Positions 45,801 to 58,530 of a stretch of DNA of 64,000 nucleotides are shown piece after piece. The DNA is taken from assembly GCF_027580225.2 (NCBI RefSeq), contig NC_073348.2, positions 24,548,001-24,612,000 on the forward strand, given 5' to 3'. The translations under genes were made by a program, and so were the position numbers. This DNA comes from Misgurnus anguillicaudatus (Eukaryota > Chordata > Actinopteri > Cypriniformes > Cobitidae). How positions within the stretch are numbered: the stretch's first letter is position 1; each line of letters starts with the position of its first letter. The notes beneath the pieces were generated by a model that worked only from the letters and a program-made list of their open reading frames with translations, did not search any database and was not told the origin of the DNA.

Positions 45801-48800
45801 AAACATGGACCAGGAGCTTCTGAAGAAACAGTTAGAGCAAGCTGCCACTGCAGCCCTGTACCAACAACTTCAGATGAGATTCCAGCACTTGAACAGGTAT
45901 GTCAAACTTCATACCTTGTAAATTGTACAGGCATATATGTATATTTGGGCTGTGTAAGTGATATGTGTATCTTTTTAGGGAGTCTGGAATAATGCCTGCT
46001 ATGAACAGGTCCATGTCAGTGCCAGACACCGGACCCTTGTGGGATATGCCTACCTCAGTCTCTCAGCAGTCAGGTACTTCATTCTGCATTAAAGAGATAT
46101 TCCAGCCAAATATCAAAATATCCCATGATTTACTCGCCCTCAAGCAATACGAGATCCATATGTCAATGTTATTTAAGTAAATGTTCCTGCGCTTCCAAAC
46201 TTTATCATGGTAGGAAACAGGAAACATGGAACAACTTTTGACTTTAAACCCCAAAAAAGTGCATACATTCTTCACGGAGGTAATCCAAGGGGTTAATAAA
46301 GGTCTTCTGCGGGTAATCGATGCAATTATGTAAGAACAATATCCATATTTCATAATTTATAAACTGGTATAACTAGCTTTCTAGTACTAGAGTTTTGCCA
46401 TGGGTATGTTGCGGAGTGACTTTCGTTAATCGCATGAGTCAGAGATGCCATCATTACCAGGCGCTAGTTATTGTAGTTTATAAAGTTTAAAGAGCACCTA
46501 TTGTCCGATTCATGTTTTTAAATTTCCTTTGGTGTGTATTAGTACATATATGCACGATAGTACGATGTGCAAAAAGTACAAACCCCAAAGTAAACAACGC
46601 GAGTTATCGTCTCCAACATAAATCTCTTTTTGGACTACAACAAGCAACAAACGAATTGTAGGCACCAGTTTACTTCCTAGGATTGGTGGTGTAGACAAGA
46701 CCGACATTATCATAATATCCTCCCGCTTCAGACTCACAGCCTGTAAGTTAACTACTGTTAGCATTGCATTGTGAGTGAATCTTTCAAACATGGTAAGGAG
46801 CGTCACATTTCCGTCTGACAGTCAGAGGCATTCAGACCAAATACAACGTACAGTTTAGCTGGCCAATCAGGGACACAAAGCTTTTCAAATCCGTGCGTTT
46901 AAGTGAAATCTGGAGCTACAAAAATGTCCAGAATGTGTTTTTTTTAACAATAAACCACGCAAACACATTGTATTATACCAGTACACAAAATTATGTTGTT
47001 TTTAGCAATGAAATAGGTGCTCTTTAAAATATGAGAATTTTTCTTACAAAATTACCCGCAGAAGAAATTTATTAACCCGTTGGAGCCGTGTGGATTACTT
47101 CTGTGAAGGATGGATGCATTATTTTATGGTTTAAAGTTAGAAGTTGTTCCCTGATACCTGTTTTCTACCATTATAAAACTTGGAAGTGCAAGCACATTTT
47201 GTAAACTTACTGTGTGTTCATCTGAAAGATGATAAACATATGTATCGCGGATTGCTTCAGGGTGAGTGAGGCATGAGGTAATTTTGATATTCGGCTGGAA
47301 TATTGCATTAACGTATCTTTTTATTAGCTACTCCTTAATGCCTAAATGTGCAGATGTTCTTGCTGTTGGTTTTCATGACTTGTTTCTTTTGTGCATTGTA
47401 GGCGGTGAGACCAGTCTGTGGGACTTAACCATGAGTAACTCCTCTCAGGGTCCAAATCTTGAACATTTGCAGAAAGTAAGAGACCTACGATCGAATATTC
47501 ATTTTGGCATTAGCTTGTACCCAGAATAATTTTCACTGTGACTCACTACATTCATGTTAATTCAGCTTGTGTTATGTGTGTGTGTGTTAGATCCGTGAAG
47601 CCGAACTCAGGTTGAAGCGTGAAGAGGAGGAGAGGAAAAGGAGGGAGGAGAAACGCCGGCAGCAAGAGGAACAAAAAAGAAGAGATGAGGAAGAACTTTA
47701 TAGACGAAAACAGGTAAGCAACCTCTCAGGAACTCAGCATTTTATTATGTCCTACCTGCCCCTGAGATGATATTATAGTTATGCAGTTTTCTTCATGGAA
47801 TTAAATGCGTACCACGTGTTTGTGTTTTACACAAGTCCCGACAGCAGCAGGAGTTGATCATGAAGTTTCTGCAGCAGAGCCAGCAGCAGAGCGTGTCAGG
47901 AGGTGCAGGATGGAGCGGAAGCCAGGGAGGAGCTCTATCTATGGGCAAATCTGCAGGAAAAAACATTGGACTTCTGGAGCTTGAGGCTGAGAGACTTCAC
48001 AAGCAGCAGCAGCAGCAGAGAGCTCAGCAGCAGCAAAGGGTAAGAAGTCTGTAATAGCTGGACTACAGTCCATCAGCATTCTTTTAGATTTGAATAACTT
48101 TTGCTGAGCTGTAAATAGGACAAGCTGACCCATAAATGAGTATAAATAGATATTGCGTCAGTGTTGGCTCTAACCACCTGACTATCAGGCAGCCAACAGG
48201 GAAGCAGTATTTCATTGGCGCCTTTTTAAGAGCCCATTAGATGGGATTATCAATATAAATGCCAAAATACACAGCTACGTTTGAATGACTGGAATAGAAA
48301 GACATGCTTTTAAAAGGGATGGGGTACTTACTGCATCTCGTCAATGTTAGCCAGCCACTTGAGCAGCTTGTATTTGTTTGATTCAGCACGGAGGTTTGAC
48401 AATGGGCCAGTGGGGTGACGGGCCAACGGGAATGTGGACAGGAGCTGGCATGGATGGGAAGGTTGGGGGTGGCAACCCTGCTATGGGCATGTGGGACGAA
48501 GCCATGAAGAACCAGGCCAGCCATCGCAACATTGGCCTGAAGAACAGCCGCAGCAGTCCCTCTCTCAGGTATGCAAAGTCGAAATATTCACCAGTCAATG
48601 TTTAAAGCTCACATAACATGCTGTTTCTGCTTTTCTCATAAATCTTGGGTACATATAAAGTCGTCTTTCTTTGGTTGGTGTGTGCATGCGCTATTCCGGT
48701 TAAAGTGCCCATATAAGGACTTCCACTGTACTTCCAGCACTGAAATTGCCCATAAAAGAAATAAAGCAAGATTTTTACATATGAATCTTTCAAGAAATAT

Positions 48801-51800
48801 AACTCTTCAACAGTGGTAATGAGAAAAATGCTTGTTTTCAGTGATCAGTACATGCTGAATCGCCGTAAGCGTACTGATGAGGAGGAGAGGCTACTGAAGC
48901 TGCTTCAAGGGATGAAACCTCAGGATGGTTTCACCACTTGGTGTGAACAGATGCTTCACGCTCTCAACACCTCTGCAAGTAACTCATCTTCAGCAGATGG
49001 TAAATTTGTCCCATCAGTTCTCTTTCCTCTTTGTATTTCAAACTGAATTTTGGGAGCTGAAATTAGACTCGCACTTTTATTTCTCTTACTGTAGTGCCCG
49101 ACATCGTGGCATATCTGAAGGAGGTGGAGTCTCCGTATGATGTTCACGACTTCATCCGTATTTATCTGGGTGATACTATTGAAGCCAAAGAGTTTGCCAA
49201 GCAGTTTCTGGAGCGCCGTGCCAAACAGAAAGCAAACCACCAGAGACAGCAGCAGCAGCAGGTGTGTTTTTACAACAAAAAGATTGCATAATGTATAGTG
49301 TCTTTTTTTAAACTTTTGTATTTTTAGTTTTAGTTTAAACATATATTTTGTATGTACCCTTTTACAGCTATCCAAGGAAGTTTCTGGATTAAACATGAAC
49401 TTCCCCCTGCAGGTAGATATGCACTATATAAAATTATTAAATGACCTTTTAATTTTATTCAGGGCTCGAAATTGCGAAATTAAATTTGCAATTAAATTGT
49501 CGCTACCTTAAAATATATTTGGGAGCATTTGTGTGAGCGCAAATGATTGCTGTGGTGACCGCTTTTAATTTCTTTACGAAACGTTCACATATACTGTGGA
49601 ATTATTAGTGAACGTCTCATACAGACCAATGAAACTTTACACAGATGACTCGGTGTCGTGCTGTTTTTAGTTCATATTCAGAGCTGCTGTCAAGAGGCCG
49701 ATTTCTTTGTTTCATTGAGAAATGCGATTGTCAAATACACACTGACAACCCATCAAAATAAAAGTACGTTAAACGTAATGAAGTTAACAAAAATATATTA
49801 CTATTGTATAGTAAAATCTACTTTTAAAATAATTAAAATAATGCTTATGACATCACAGGCATCTAACTGCCCCTCCACTTTAAAATAATTGGCTACATTT
49901 TTTGAGTGGCAGCAAAGTCAGCCAATCAGTAATGAGATTGCAAGTTAAGCCAGTAGGGGGAATCAAATAGGTGCAAAACCACTTGTTTAAAATCCCCCAC
50001 CCTAATAGAGCTATCTGAGAGAGGTTTTTAGGAAGCTTCTAAGGCATTACAGACCCCCAAAAAAAAAATTTGTCTACATGTCACATCACAGAACAAGGAT
50101 AAATACTCTGTTCAATCATTCTATGTCACCTTTAAAGTTTTGTTATTTAACACTTGACAAAAAATTTAAATTTTACATTTTGATGAATTTATACACACTG
50201 ACAACAACCTATCAAAATAAAAGTCTGTTAAACATAATTAAGTTAACAGAAATATATTACTATTTTATATAGACGGTTTCAGCAGTAACAACATAAACAA
50301 GCGGTTGTCATGGTCTGCACGTAACTTCCGGTAAACTCCGCTAAGAATAAATAACAACAAAGTTCTTTAAGCATAGTTTATTTATATTACATGCAAAAAC
50401 ATTACATGGATTAAATAGGAAACCAAAACATTTGTTATTTTCGACGAGGCATTTGTTCAAGAGATCAGTTTAGCAACTAGTCAGACCATTAAAAAAACGA
50501 AACCGGAAGTAAAGTTCGGATCCAGCCGTGTATCACGTCAGCGCAAGTGCGTCCGATGAAACCGAAATTTTTACGTTTTGATGAATTTATACACACTGAC
50601 AATAACCCATCAAAATAAAAGTCTGTTAAACATAATGAAGTTAACAGAAATATATTACTATTGTATAGTTAAATCTACTTTTGTAAAATAATAAAAATAA
50701 TTGTTTTAATTTTATTTTACAAAGTAAAATAATCACCCTCAAAATATTTGTACTTTCATTTATAATTTAAACAAAGTTTTGTTATTTAGCACTTTGACAA
50801 AAAAATATAATTTTACGTTTTAATGATTTTTTTATTATTATTTTATAAAAGATAAGTTATTGCATTTTATGCATTCAGCTTATTAAACATGCCGTTGGAT
50901 AAGTTAAATGTTATAAACCATTAAAGAAAAAGAAAATTTTATAAACAGAATCCAGAAAAATAAAAAATGGGATTTGTGAAAATAAAAAACATTTTAAAAT
51001 AACAGTAAATGTTTGCATAGGGCCCCATGAATCTACATGTTTTAAGCACAAAAGAGCTTGTTTTAAAATGGAAGCACAAGTCAAGTGTGTGGCAAATAAT
51101 CATTTAAGCTTTAAATCTTTAGGATGATGAAGTTGTGGTGCTCCTATAATTTTCAATGGATGCTCCTAAATTTTTGCTGGTGCTCCTAGCTTTTAAATTT
51201 GACAGCACTAGTGCTACCTACTAAAAAAGTAAATTTTGAGACCTGTTATAAAAAACATTCTCGGCTCCGGTCCTCGGGACCCACTGCTTTGCACGTTTTG
51301 GATGTCTCTCATATCTGACACACTCAGTTCAGTTCATGGAATCTATCATAACCAGCTGATGATCTGAATCGGGTGTGTTAGGTAGGGGAGACATGCACAG
51401 TGTGCGGAGCAGTGGGTCCGGAGGACTGGAGTTGAGAACCACTGAAGTAAGGCATAGCTGTTAAAATATTATCTTTTTTTACATATCTGGATGTGATACT
51501 TACCAGTTTCCCAGCCATTTGGGATTTTTTTCTTACAAGCTGTTTTGTTGAATTTTTAAAGTCTTTATGCATTTTCTCCTCACAGTCGATGTTCCAGGCA
51601 GCTCACATGAATAAGGGCGGCAGTGTGTACGACACTCAGGGAGGAAAAGCGAAGAAAAAGTCTAGCATGATGTTCCCCTCCGACCCCAGTATCCTCGGTT
51701 AGCCCGCACGCAATCACATAAACACTCGCACACCCTTGTTCCCTCACATTCAGCTTTACCCATCAGCATGCATACATTACCTAGAATAACCCTTGGGTAA

Positions 51801-52120
51801 CGTAACCTTTGAACTACTGCTGTTTAATCTGCATTCTGGCTCTTAGTCAAATTCTTGCCTTCTGGATCACAGTCAGATCTTCATCTAGAGAATAGGATCT
51901 TATAACAGATATGCTTATTGAAAAATCATTTTGTTTGGTGCCGTGCCTTAAGTGGAAGAAAAACCAGATGGAATGTCTATGAATTAGTCATTACTATATA
52001 CCCAGATGGGAAGTTTATTTTAGAAAGAGACCCTCTCAACCTTTGTTCTCTGGTTTCCCGTGCTCCGCAGGCTACTCATACCTGGGGGGAGGTGAGCTGG
52101 AGCAGGTGGAGGATTACTGA
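39833..52120 (+). CDS. gigyf1: GRB10-interacting GYF protein 1, complete 23 coding exons
   Basis: Cytoplasmic scaffold that pairs with the cap-binding protein 4EHP (EIF4E2) to repress translation and was first described as a GRB10 partner. Exons: 39833-39867, 41987-42116, 42211-42306, 42417-42531, 42845-42947, 43116-43312, 43391-43608, 43684-43789, 44537-44680, 44789-44916, 44992-45223, 45319-45485, 45799-45896, 45979-46073, 47402-47475, 47591-47713, 47836-48039, 48387-48568, 48842-48999, 49095-49261, 49368-49412, 51586-51697, 52071-52120. Total 2979 nt, 992 aa (human about 1035). N-terminus MTAETLNFGPEW; 4EHP-binding motif YRYGREEMLALY at residues 39-50; RG-rich stretch; GYF domain from about residue 489 (WFYKDPQGEIQGPF, EWFQAGYF); PLWDM and SLWDL motifs in the region reported to contact DDX6; charged E/R/Q coiled coil; conserved C-terminus ending VEDY. 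The first coding exon starts at 39804 after CATAG. A His/Ser/Pro-rich insert precedes the GYF domain. Confidence 0.97.
40113..41154. mobile_element. Degenerate GTTCACCCAAAAAT MITE with large insertions
   Basis: Left end AGGAGAGTTCACCCAAAAAT, right end TTTTTGAGTGAACTATTCCT then TTAA. Inside are a CAGGGCTAGTCAACTTGCGG hAT-like fragment (from about 40205) and a CCGTATTTTTTGGACTATAA repeat fragment (about 40775). Located in gigyf1 intron 2 of this model. Confidence 0.55.
41151..41434. mobile_element. TTAA MITE, AAAGCAACACTATGTAG family
   Basis: TTAAAGCAACACTATGTAGT to ACTACATAGTGTTGCTTTAA, perfect terminal inverted repeats of about 20 bp, internal GC-rich segment with CAGCCCCGCCCCTCC. It directly abuts the previous element and shares its TTAA. 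Confidence 0.85.
43940..44144. mobile_element. TTAA MITE, AAAGGCGGGGTGCATC family, copy 2
   Basis: TTAAAGGCAGGGTGCATGAT to TCACGCACCCCGCCTTTAA, within a gigyf1 intron. Closely related to the copy at 9070-9316. Confidence 0.8.
46089..47311. mobile_element. TTAA foldback element with nested MITE in gigyf1 intron
   Basis: TTAAAGAGATATTCCAGCCA and AATATCAAAAT on the left mirror ATTTTGATATTCGGCTGGAA and TATTGCATTAA on the right; inner CTTCACGGAGGTAATCCAAG and GGAAACAGGAAACATGGAAC blocks are mirrored too. A second MITE occupies 46487-47027. Confidence 0.75.
46487..47027. mobile_element. Nested TTAA MITE, AAAGAGCACCTATT family
   Basis: TTAAAGAGCACCTATTGTCC to GAAATAGGTGCTCTTTAA, about 540 bp, inserted in the centre of the element at 46089-47311. 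Non-coding. Confidence 0.8.
49450..51245. repeat. Repeat-rich gigyf1 intron with thrice-repeated segment
   Basis: A segment with ACACACTGACAACCCATC, AAAATAAAAGTCTGTTAAAC and AGTTAACAGAAATATATTAC occurs at about 49738, 50195 and 50592. Between the last two sits an insertion at 50274-50564 with CGGTTTCA/TGAAACCG ends. The left border GGGCTCGAAATTGCG and the right part GGTGCTCCTAGCTTTTAAAT recall degraded hAT-type elements. Confidence 0.5.
51258..51444. mobile_element. Palindromic repeat ending GAGAACCACTG
   Basis: CGGTCCTCGGGACCCACTGC on the left mirrors GCAGTGGGTCCGGAGGACTG on the right; inner GATGATCTGAATCGGGTGTG. A common fish hAT-like MITE. Confidence 0.65.
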
Positions 52121-55100
52121 CCCAGCCCGTCTACTTGAGTTTACCTGAGGCCTTAAACCTGGAGCAAATCAGCAGAGGAATGTGCACTGCTCAGTGAGGG
52201 GAGGGGCGGGGCAATATTTGCCAACGCCCCCCTCTTTCTTTCCCCCTCTTTCTCTCTCACTCTGCACTGCGAGAGGAGCAGGAGAGAGGGTTATTGGGAG
52301 GTTCAGTGTGAAGAGGAGATCCTTTTCCACCTTCCTCCAGTAAAGCACCTTACTTAAACCGTTGCACTTTAATGTTTTCATATTTGAAATGGAGTTTTTT
52401 TTACAATGCAAAAATGTGTGAATATATTGTTGCATATATTATATGTAGAGTATTTGTATGAGTATACATACGAGCGGTAGGAACGGAGCGGTTTTTCCGC
52501 TGTATCGAACGCGAAGGTTAAGAGCATTCTTAGGGGAGGTGAGACCATCTCTCCTAAAAGACAAACACTGTTGTATTTTTATGTTCATGGTAAAGCTATA
52601 AAAATTGAATCTGAAAACTTGAAGATTTGCACTTGTTTAACATAAAAGAAAAAGAGAAAAAAATTAAACTTTAGAATAGATTTTTGTGAATATGAGTGCG
52701 TGCGTTTAGTGTGTGAGATGAAGAAAAGTCTGCACAAATTTTATTGCTTACCGACATGTATAAAACAGATGCCATGCTTTTATTTTGTTCGACACAATTT
52801 TTGTACTTCATGTGTGCTTAATTGCGTGAGTGTGGTTGGACAGAAGAATTTTGTGTTAGCTCTTTTTGTACATAGGTTCTTCATAAGAGGCGTAATGGAC
52901 AGTCAAGCATTGCATTTTTACCCTCCAGTGTTTCAAAGCATGGCTGAGGTGCTCTTTGGCCCGTTCGGCTGTGTTCTAAGAGGGCGATCAGGGTCTCAGA
53001 GCTTGTGTTTGGTGTGTAAATGTAGCTCCTCTGTTGTCTGTACACAAACTATACTTGCGTTACAACTCTTCCCCTTCCCTTTTGGCCTTCTTTGTCCATG
53101 ATGTGTGAAGTGTCTTCTGTCCAGAAAGATTGTGTGTGTGTGTGGATTTTGTTGGCTGGTATTGGAGTCAGTCATCACAGAGCTGTGATCCTGTGTGCGT
53201 CTGTTGTTACTTTATCATTGCTAAAGGATGAATGATTTATTTTTTTAATGTTCTATACAAAGTAAGTATTTGAACTTTGAGTTGGAGCACTTTCTAGGCT
53301 GCTACCTTGTATTTTTTTGAATATGTTTTTCTTGTTTGTTTTTTATTTTAATTCTAAGGATGTTGTATTATGAATGAATGTATTTCAAAAAATGTATAAC
53401 AATGCATCAAAAGCAAGGCTCGAGTGTCTCGGAGCGGGACATGCCTCCTCATCCAAAATATGCCTATTATCAGAGGTCAGATTCTGGGACGTGTGTGGCC
53501 TGTATGGACCTGACGGTCTCCGGCTGCTTGTGCTCTTCCAAAACTTACACTGCATCCGGAGATTCCAAGTTTCTTACCCATCTCGATGGAACGTGCAGGA
53601 CTGTCAGTTTTCTGTCTTAATTGCGCTTTTAATACAGCGCCAATGAGAGCCAAGGATCTTGCAGTGTGTAGCAGTCTTTTTTTTTGGAAAGAAAATCTAT
53701 TTTTTGTTTGTTTTTGAAAGAAAGTCTATTAGTTTTTCCACAAAACAATTTTGGGATCGTGATCCATGTTGTTTTGCATCAATTCACCCGAATCCTCTGA
53801 AAAGAGAAAGACTTTGAGGATCAGAATATAAGATTTTGGTACTTGATCTATAGAAAGAAAAGATACCTGCTTTAATGCATATTTCACTCTTTATTCTGAC
53901 TGGATTATATTTTTGTAAAGAAAGATATGGACTGAAAACAAGCACTAACTCAAATGCCATCCTGTAGTTGGAGGAGTGGCAACCAGCTGCGATTAGTGGT
54001 ACAAAGAGAGGGAATGTGTGTGGATCCATCTCCCACACACACTATCAAAGGAGGATGGATATTTCTTCATCATTTGCCAGCTCTCTGAAACACTTTCACA
54101 TGAAGGAAATCCCACGGCATTTGAAAAAAGTTGTCATTTGAATGTTTGATTAAAAAATCCTTTATGCCTTTATAGAAGAGAATACTGTGTGGAGAATCGC
54201 AGATTATCACATCTATCAATCATATTTCTTTAAAACTACCCTCCCCACCAAGGGAGTCCAGATGTGATGAAGTTTAGGAGGGGTAGACGAACTAAAGCAA
54301 AGCCCCCTCATTTCTTCACGCACTTGAACTAAATCTCAAGGACAAGGGCATATTGCCTGTTTATAAAAGAAGAAAAATGGATATAACCGTAGTTACCGAA
54401 GAAATGGATGTAAATGAAAATCCTGAACTGCAATTAAACAGGTAAGCAGTCGCAAGATTGAAAAGATTGAAGTTTGTGAAGGTTCTTTGTGGTTTAATGC
54501 TGGGTTTTTGTTTTTCAGTTTTTTGAAAATGGAAGTAACCTAGGATCTTCCTGCTGGGACCAGCACGTACACCAGGATGCATCCAGTATCATCAAACAGG
54601 ATTAAGCAAGAGACCACCGTTGTTTCTTTGTATTTGTTCAAAAATAGAATGGGACCTATTGACGGACTAGGTGCGTGCATGCATGTGCAGGGACTATATG
54701 TGTCTGTACATGGACACTTGTAAGTTTGCCTCGCCCCTGGCTAAGGAGTGGACTTGGATGCCCTGTAAATAATGTAAATGATTTTGGTCCCTGTTAGTTC
54801 TGTTCACCTTAGGCAATCATTCTTAGGGTGTTTCACATGCCTTAAGTGTACAAAATAGATCAACCCTGGTAAACATTAACATAACACTTGTTAGCAAAAC
54901 TCAGCGCAGGCTCTATCTACACTCATTTATGTATTCATCTAAAGAAATCTGAGCCTGGCTGGATGTTTCCCTACATTGAAATCACTCATAACATTCTGTG
55001 GGTTGTTTCCACAGTGTTTTCTGTGTATTGTTGGTATGTTAATGTTTAAGCAAATAACAGCAACTTTTGACATGTAAAGATGAAGGTTGATATATGCTGA

Positions 55101-55285
55101 AATCTAAAAAAAAATTAAGATGAACAGGAGGGAGATTGCTTCCTTTTATCAGTTTGGCAAGTGTTTTTTTTTTCTTTGTTTAAATGATTAGGTGGGTACA
55201 TACAGAAGATGAGAATTAGTCTTGAATTTTCTTTGAAAAGATCAAAATATGTAAACAGGAAATAAAACTTTTAAAGGTTTAATAA
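52121..55285 (+). other. gigyf1: gigyf1 3'UTR
   Basis: About 3.1 kb of largely non-repetitive sequence after the stop, ending with AATAAA at 55261-55266. An earlier ATTAAA near 52662 could give a short form. No MITE lies in the interval, in contrast with the sequence right after 55.65 kb. The end is inferred from the hexamer. Confidence 0.6.
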
Positions 55286-55649
55286 GTTTAGTGGTGTTAT
55301 TTTTTCAAAAGTAAGCTGACTGGAGTTTATCACAAAATGAGTATTTGGCAGTCAGATACTGTAAATGTGGTGAAACGGTAAGCGGAGATTTGTTTTCTGC
55401 TTTACAGTTTCTATCCACTGTGAGGCAGTAAAATCATACATAAAATGGAAAGAGATGCTCATACTAAGCTGCAATGATTGTGGGCCGACCAAATATATTT
55501 GTCTTTTTATAGGTTTAAACATTTTTTTTTTTTAAGGTTTATTTGGACTAAATTTTCCCCATTTGATCCCTCAAAGCATACACTATCAAATATTTAGACC
55601 CACTGCAAAGTTACTGTTAAGACCTTTAAACCCTTGACAATAGAATAGC

Positions 55650-57000
55650 CTAGGGGTGGTTTCCCGGAAAGGGATTAGATTAGTCCTAGACTAAAATAAA
55701 TGTAAGGGGTGCCCAAACTTAAAACAACTTGCACTGACATATCTTAAAATACATCAGTGCCCTTTGTTTTGCTTCACAATGCACACAAGTGATGTTTTAG
55801 GAAAGCATGTTTGTTAAAACTAGTTATATTTCATAATTAAACTAAGGCCTAGTCCTGTCTTAAAATAATTCCCTATGGCAGTGGTTTTCAAACTGGGGGC
55901 TCGGGGTGCTGTGAGATGGTGCCAGGGGGGCCCCAGTTTTATGACATTTTATGAAATACATTAATTTATCATGAATTCTGTTTAATTGAACCTAAAATAA
56001 TAAGGCTACAAACCAAAATCACTACTTTTTTGTATAATTTAATTTTTTTTATTAAAATGTTGAGTTTTAGAACAGTTTTTTGTCACAAATTTTCTTTGGG
56101 GGGCCACGAAGGAATGCACTGTACACAAGGGGGGGCCGCACACTGAAAAAGTTTGGGAACCACTGCCCTATAGGGTTGTTTTTAGTAAGGCATGTTTGTT
56201 AAAACTAATTATATTTCCTAATCAAACTAAGGACTAGTCCTGTCTTAAAATAATCCCTTATGGGGTGGTTTCCCCAGACAGGATTTATCCTAGTCCTAGA
56301 CTAAAATGCATATTTGAGCTGACTAAATTTAAAAACGCCTTGTACTGACATATCTTAACATATATCAGTGCCATTGTTTTGTCTCAATATGCACAGCAGT
56401 ATTATATATATTTTTTGTAAAGTTTGTTTTTATAAACTACTTAAATGGCCTATGATATAACAAAGGCCTAGTCATGTATTAATCTAAACCCTGTGCGGGA
56501 AACCGCCCTTTAGGGATGGTTTTCTAGACCGAGCTTATCCCAAACTTGAATACATGTTTTAGCTGCCTTAATTTAAATATATCTTTCACTGACATCCAGG
56601 GGCAGTTTCCCAGACAGGGATTATTTTAAGCCAGAGCTAGGCCTTGGTTTAATTAGGAAATATAACTAGTTTTACCAAACGTGCCTTACAAAAACATTAC
56701 TTGTGTGCATTTTGAGGCAAAATAAAATGTACTGATCTATTTTAAGATGTCAGTGCAAGTTGTGTTCAGTTTGGACAGCCCTTACATTTTTGTTGTCTAG
56801 GACAGTGGTTTTCAAACTAGGGGCCGCGAGTTGGTGCCAGGGGGGCCCCAGTTTTATGACATTTTATTAAATACAATTTCTCAAGATGTATACCAGTATT
56901 GATTTTTATAAGGAATTTTTGTATTAACTACTTTAATGTCCTATAGCTAAGGCCTAGTCCTGAATTAATTTAAACTATGTCTGGGAAACCACCATATAAA
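55650..57000. repeat. Cluster of TTTCCCRGACAGGG repeats with hAT-like MITEs
   Basis: At least four related segments with GGTTTCCC, GACAGGGATTA, TAGTCCTAGACTAAAAT and ACTGACATATCTTAA blocks, in both orientations. A CAGTGGTTTTCAAACTGGGG to TTTGGGAACCACTG MITE at 55879-56164 and a partial copy at about 56804 are embedded. This separates the gigyf1 3' end from the efnb3 promoter. Confidence 0.6.
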
Positions 57001-57419
57001 CATTTCGGGTGAGGTAAAGAATAAGGTTTTCTCCTTGTGCACAATCCTGTCAGGACATTTGTGGCCCGTAATGTTAATCATCATGACCCTGACACTGAGA
57101 GACCACAAGAGCGGCGCCAAACCTCTATTCCTGCCTACTTTGCACAATATAATCACAAAATCGTTAGAATTTCAAAACAAAATTGATAAAACTGTTAGTC
57201 GATTTACACATTTTTCTATACTTCAAAAACAAAATACATGTGTAGCTATGTATTTCTGCGCTCTGCAGTGTTGTTCTGAAATCGACGCAAGCGCTTTAAA
57301 CAACACGAAACATTTAACCGTTAAAGTGACGATAGTTTTTATGCTCCGTTTGGTGACAAAAAAGTGTGGATAAATTGATAACATGTTTGACATTTGGTTA
57401 CATTTGTTAACATTTTTAC

Positions 57420-58381
57420 CTCACAGAAGAGCTGTTCTCAAGTCTCCTCCCCCGTCAGTCAGTCAGCAACACGCGCGCTCGTCAAAGCGCGAGACTCTGC
57501 AGAGCGGCGGCAGGCACGCGCGGTTTCCATGGAATACAAGAATTAGAATATCTCGTTTTTTGCACCAAACGGTCGCTTTTCTGTATTTGTTGCACTCGAC
57601 TTTTGCAATATACTGCTGTTTGTGCCCCTTATCGGTTTTTATCTCTTCGTTGTGACTCGGACTGTGATTCATTGCTAAAGTAAAGGGGGAGTTGATGGAC
57701 GTCCACGCCGTTGTTTCTGAACTGGACATCAGATCGCATGTCAGTTAGCTAGAATATTTCGGAAATCCGATGAGACGTTGAAAGTTCAATTTTGGACATC
57801 AAAGACAATTTTGGACTTCAAAGGTGTTTTCTGCATCAGCGGGAAACTGCGCTACAACTTTTGTCTGCTGAAGGACTTTAATTATTTCAAACGGGCTTGG
57901 ATGTTCATTTTCTCCACGGGAGAAACCTCGAGTCTTTTATAGAAGTGCTAATATTGCGGTTTATGGAGACACATTTTTAAAAACTCACCCGCAGTGGACC
58001 CGGCGCCCCGCACCAGTCTGCGTGCACTTACAAGCATTCAACTTTCTTTACTCCATCCGCAATCATAATATCGTTTGAAATCCATCCCAAATCATATTCA
58101 TACTTTGACCATATGGCTGCTTGCCTTCTCCCAATCTGACACAGTTCCTTGTGCCATTCGGTTGAGGTCATTACCTCCCTTTATGGAACAAAGGGGTATG
58201 ATGCTTTTTAATCTGTTTTCTTTTACAAACAGCTCTGCTCTGATTTCCCGGGGTCTTTCAGATGTGGATGTTGCCGTCATGCCATCTCCAAACGCTTAGA
58301 GGGATCTCCTGAAGTTCAGCCCCGTTTGTCCCCCAACACTCTTTTGTCTCCATACGTCCCACTCATTTTTCTAGGAGTGTC
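57420..58381 (+). promoter_or_regulatory. efnb3: Ephrin-B gene promoter and 5'UTR
   Basis: After the repeat block ends near 57000, sequence becomes unique and CpG-rich (for example ACACGCGCGCTCGTCAAAGC at about 57470), fitting a CpG-type promoter. Several short upstream ATGs precede the ephrin start. The start codon follows CATTTTTCTAG by seven bases, so an extra 5'UTR intron ending at about 58373 is possible; the sequence alone does not settle this. Confidence 0.45.
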
Positions 58382-58530
58382 ATGGGAGTCCAGACTAGGG
58401 GTGCCTGGTTGGCTATGGCGTTCTCGGACTGGGTCAGTGGATTGGGATTTCTCTTAATATTCCTGATGGAGAGTTTAGCAGTAGATGCGACCAACATGGA
58501 GCCAGTCTACTGGAATTCACTAAACAGAAG
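58382..58530 (+). CDS. efnb3: Ephrin-B3, first coding exon (partial gene)
   Basis: Ephrin-B ligands are membrane-anchored partners of Eph receptors in axon guidance and boundary formation. The exon codes 49 residues plus two bases of the next codon and ends at a good donor (AACAGAAG then GTAGGT). A hydrophobic signal peptide (GFLLIFLMESLAV at its core) is followed by MEPVYWNSLNRR, the first strand of the ephrin domain. LEPVYWNS-N-R is closest to ephrin-B3 (LEPVYWNSANKR) rather than B1 (LEPVSWSS) or B2 (LEPIYWNS). NLGN2 and EFNB3 are also neighbours in human 17p13. The exon carrying the rest of the ephrin domain is not found to 64000, so intron 1 exceeds 5.4 kb. Confidence 0.8.
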
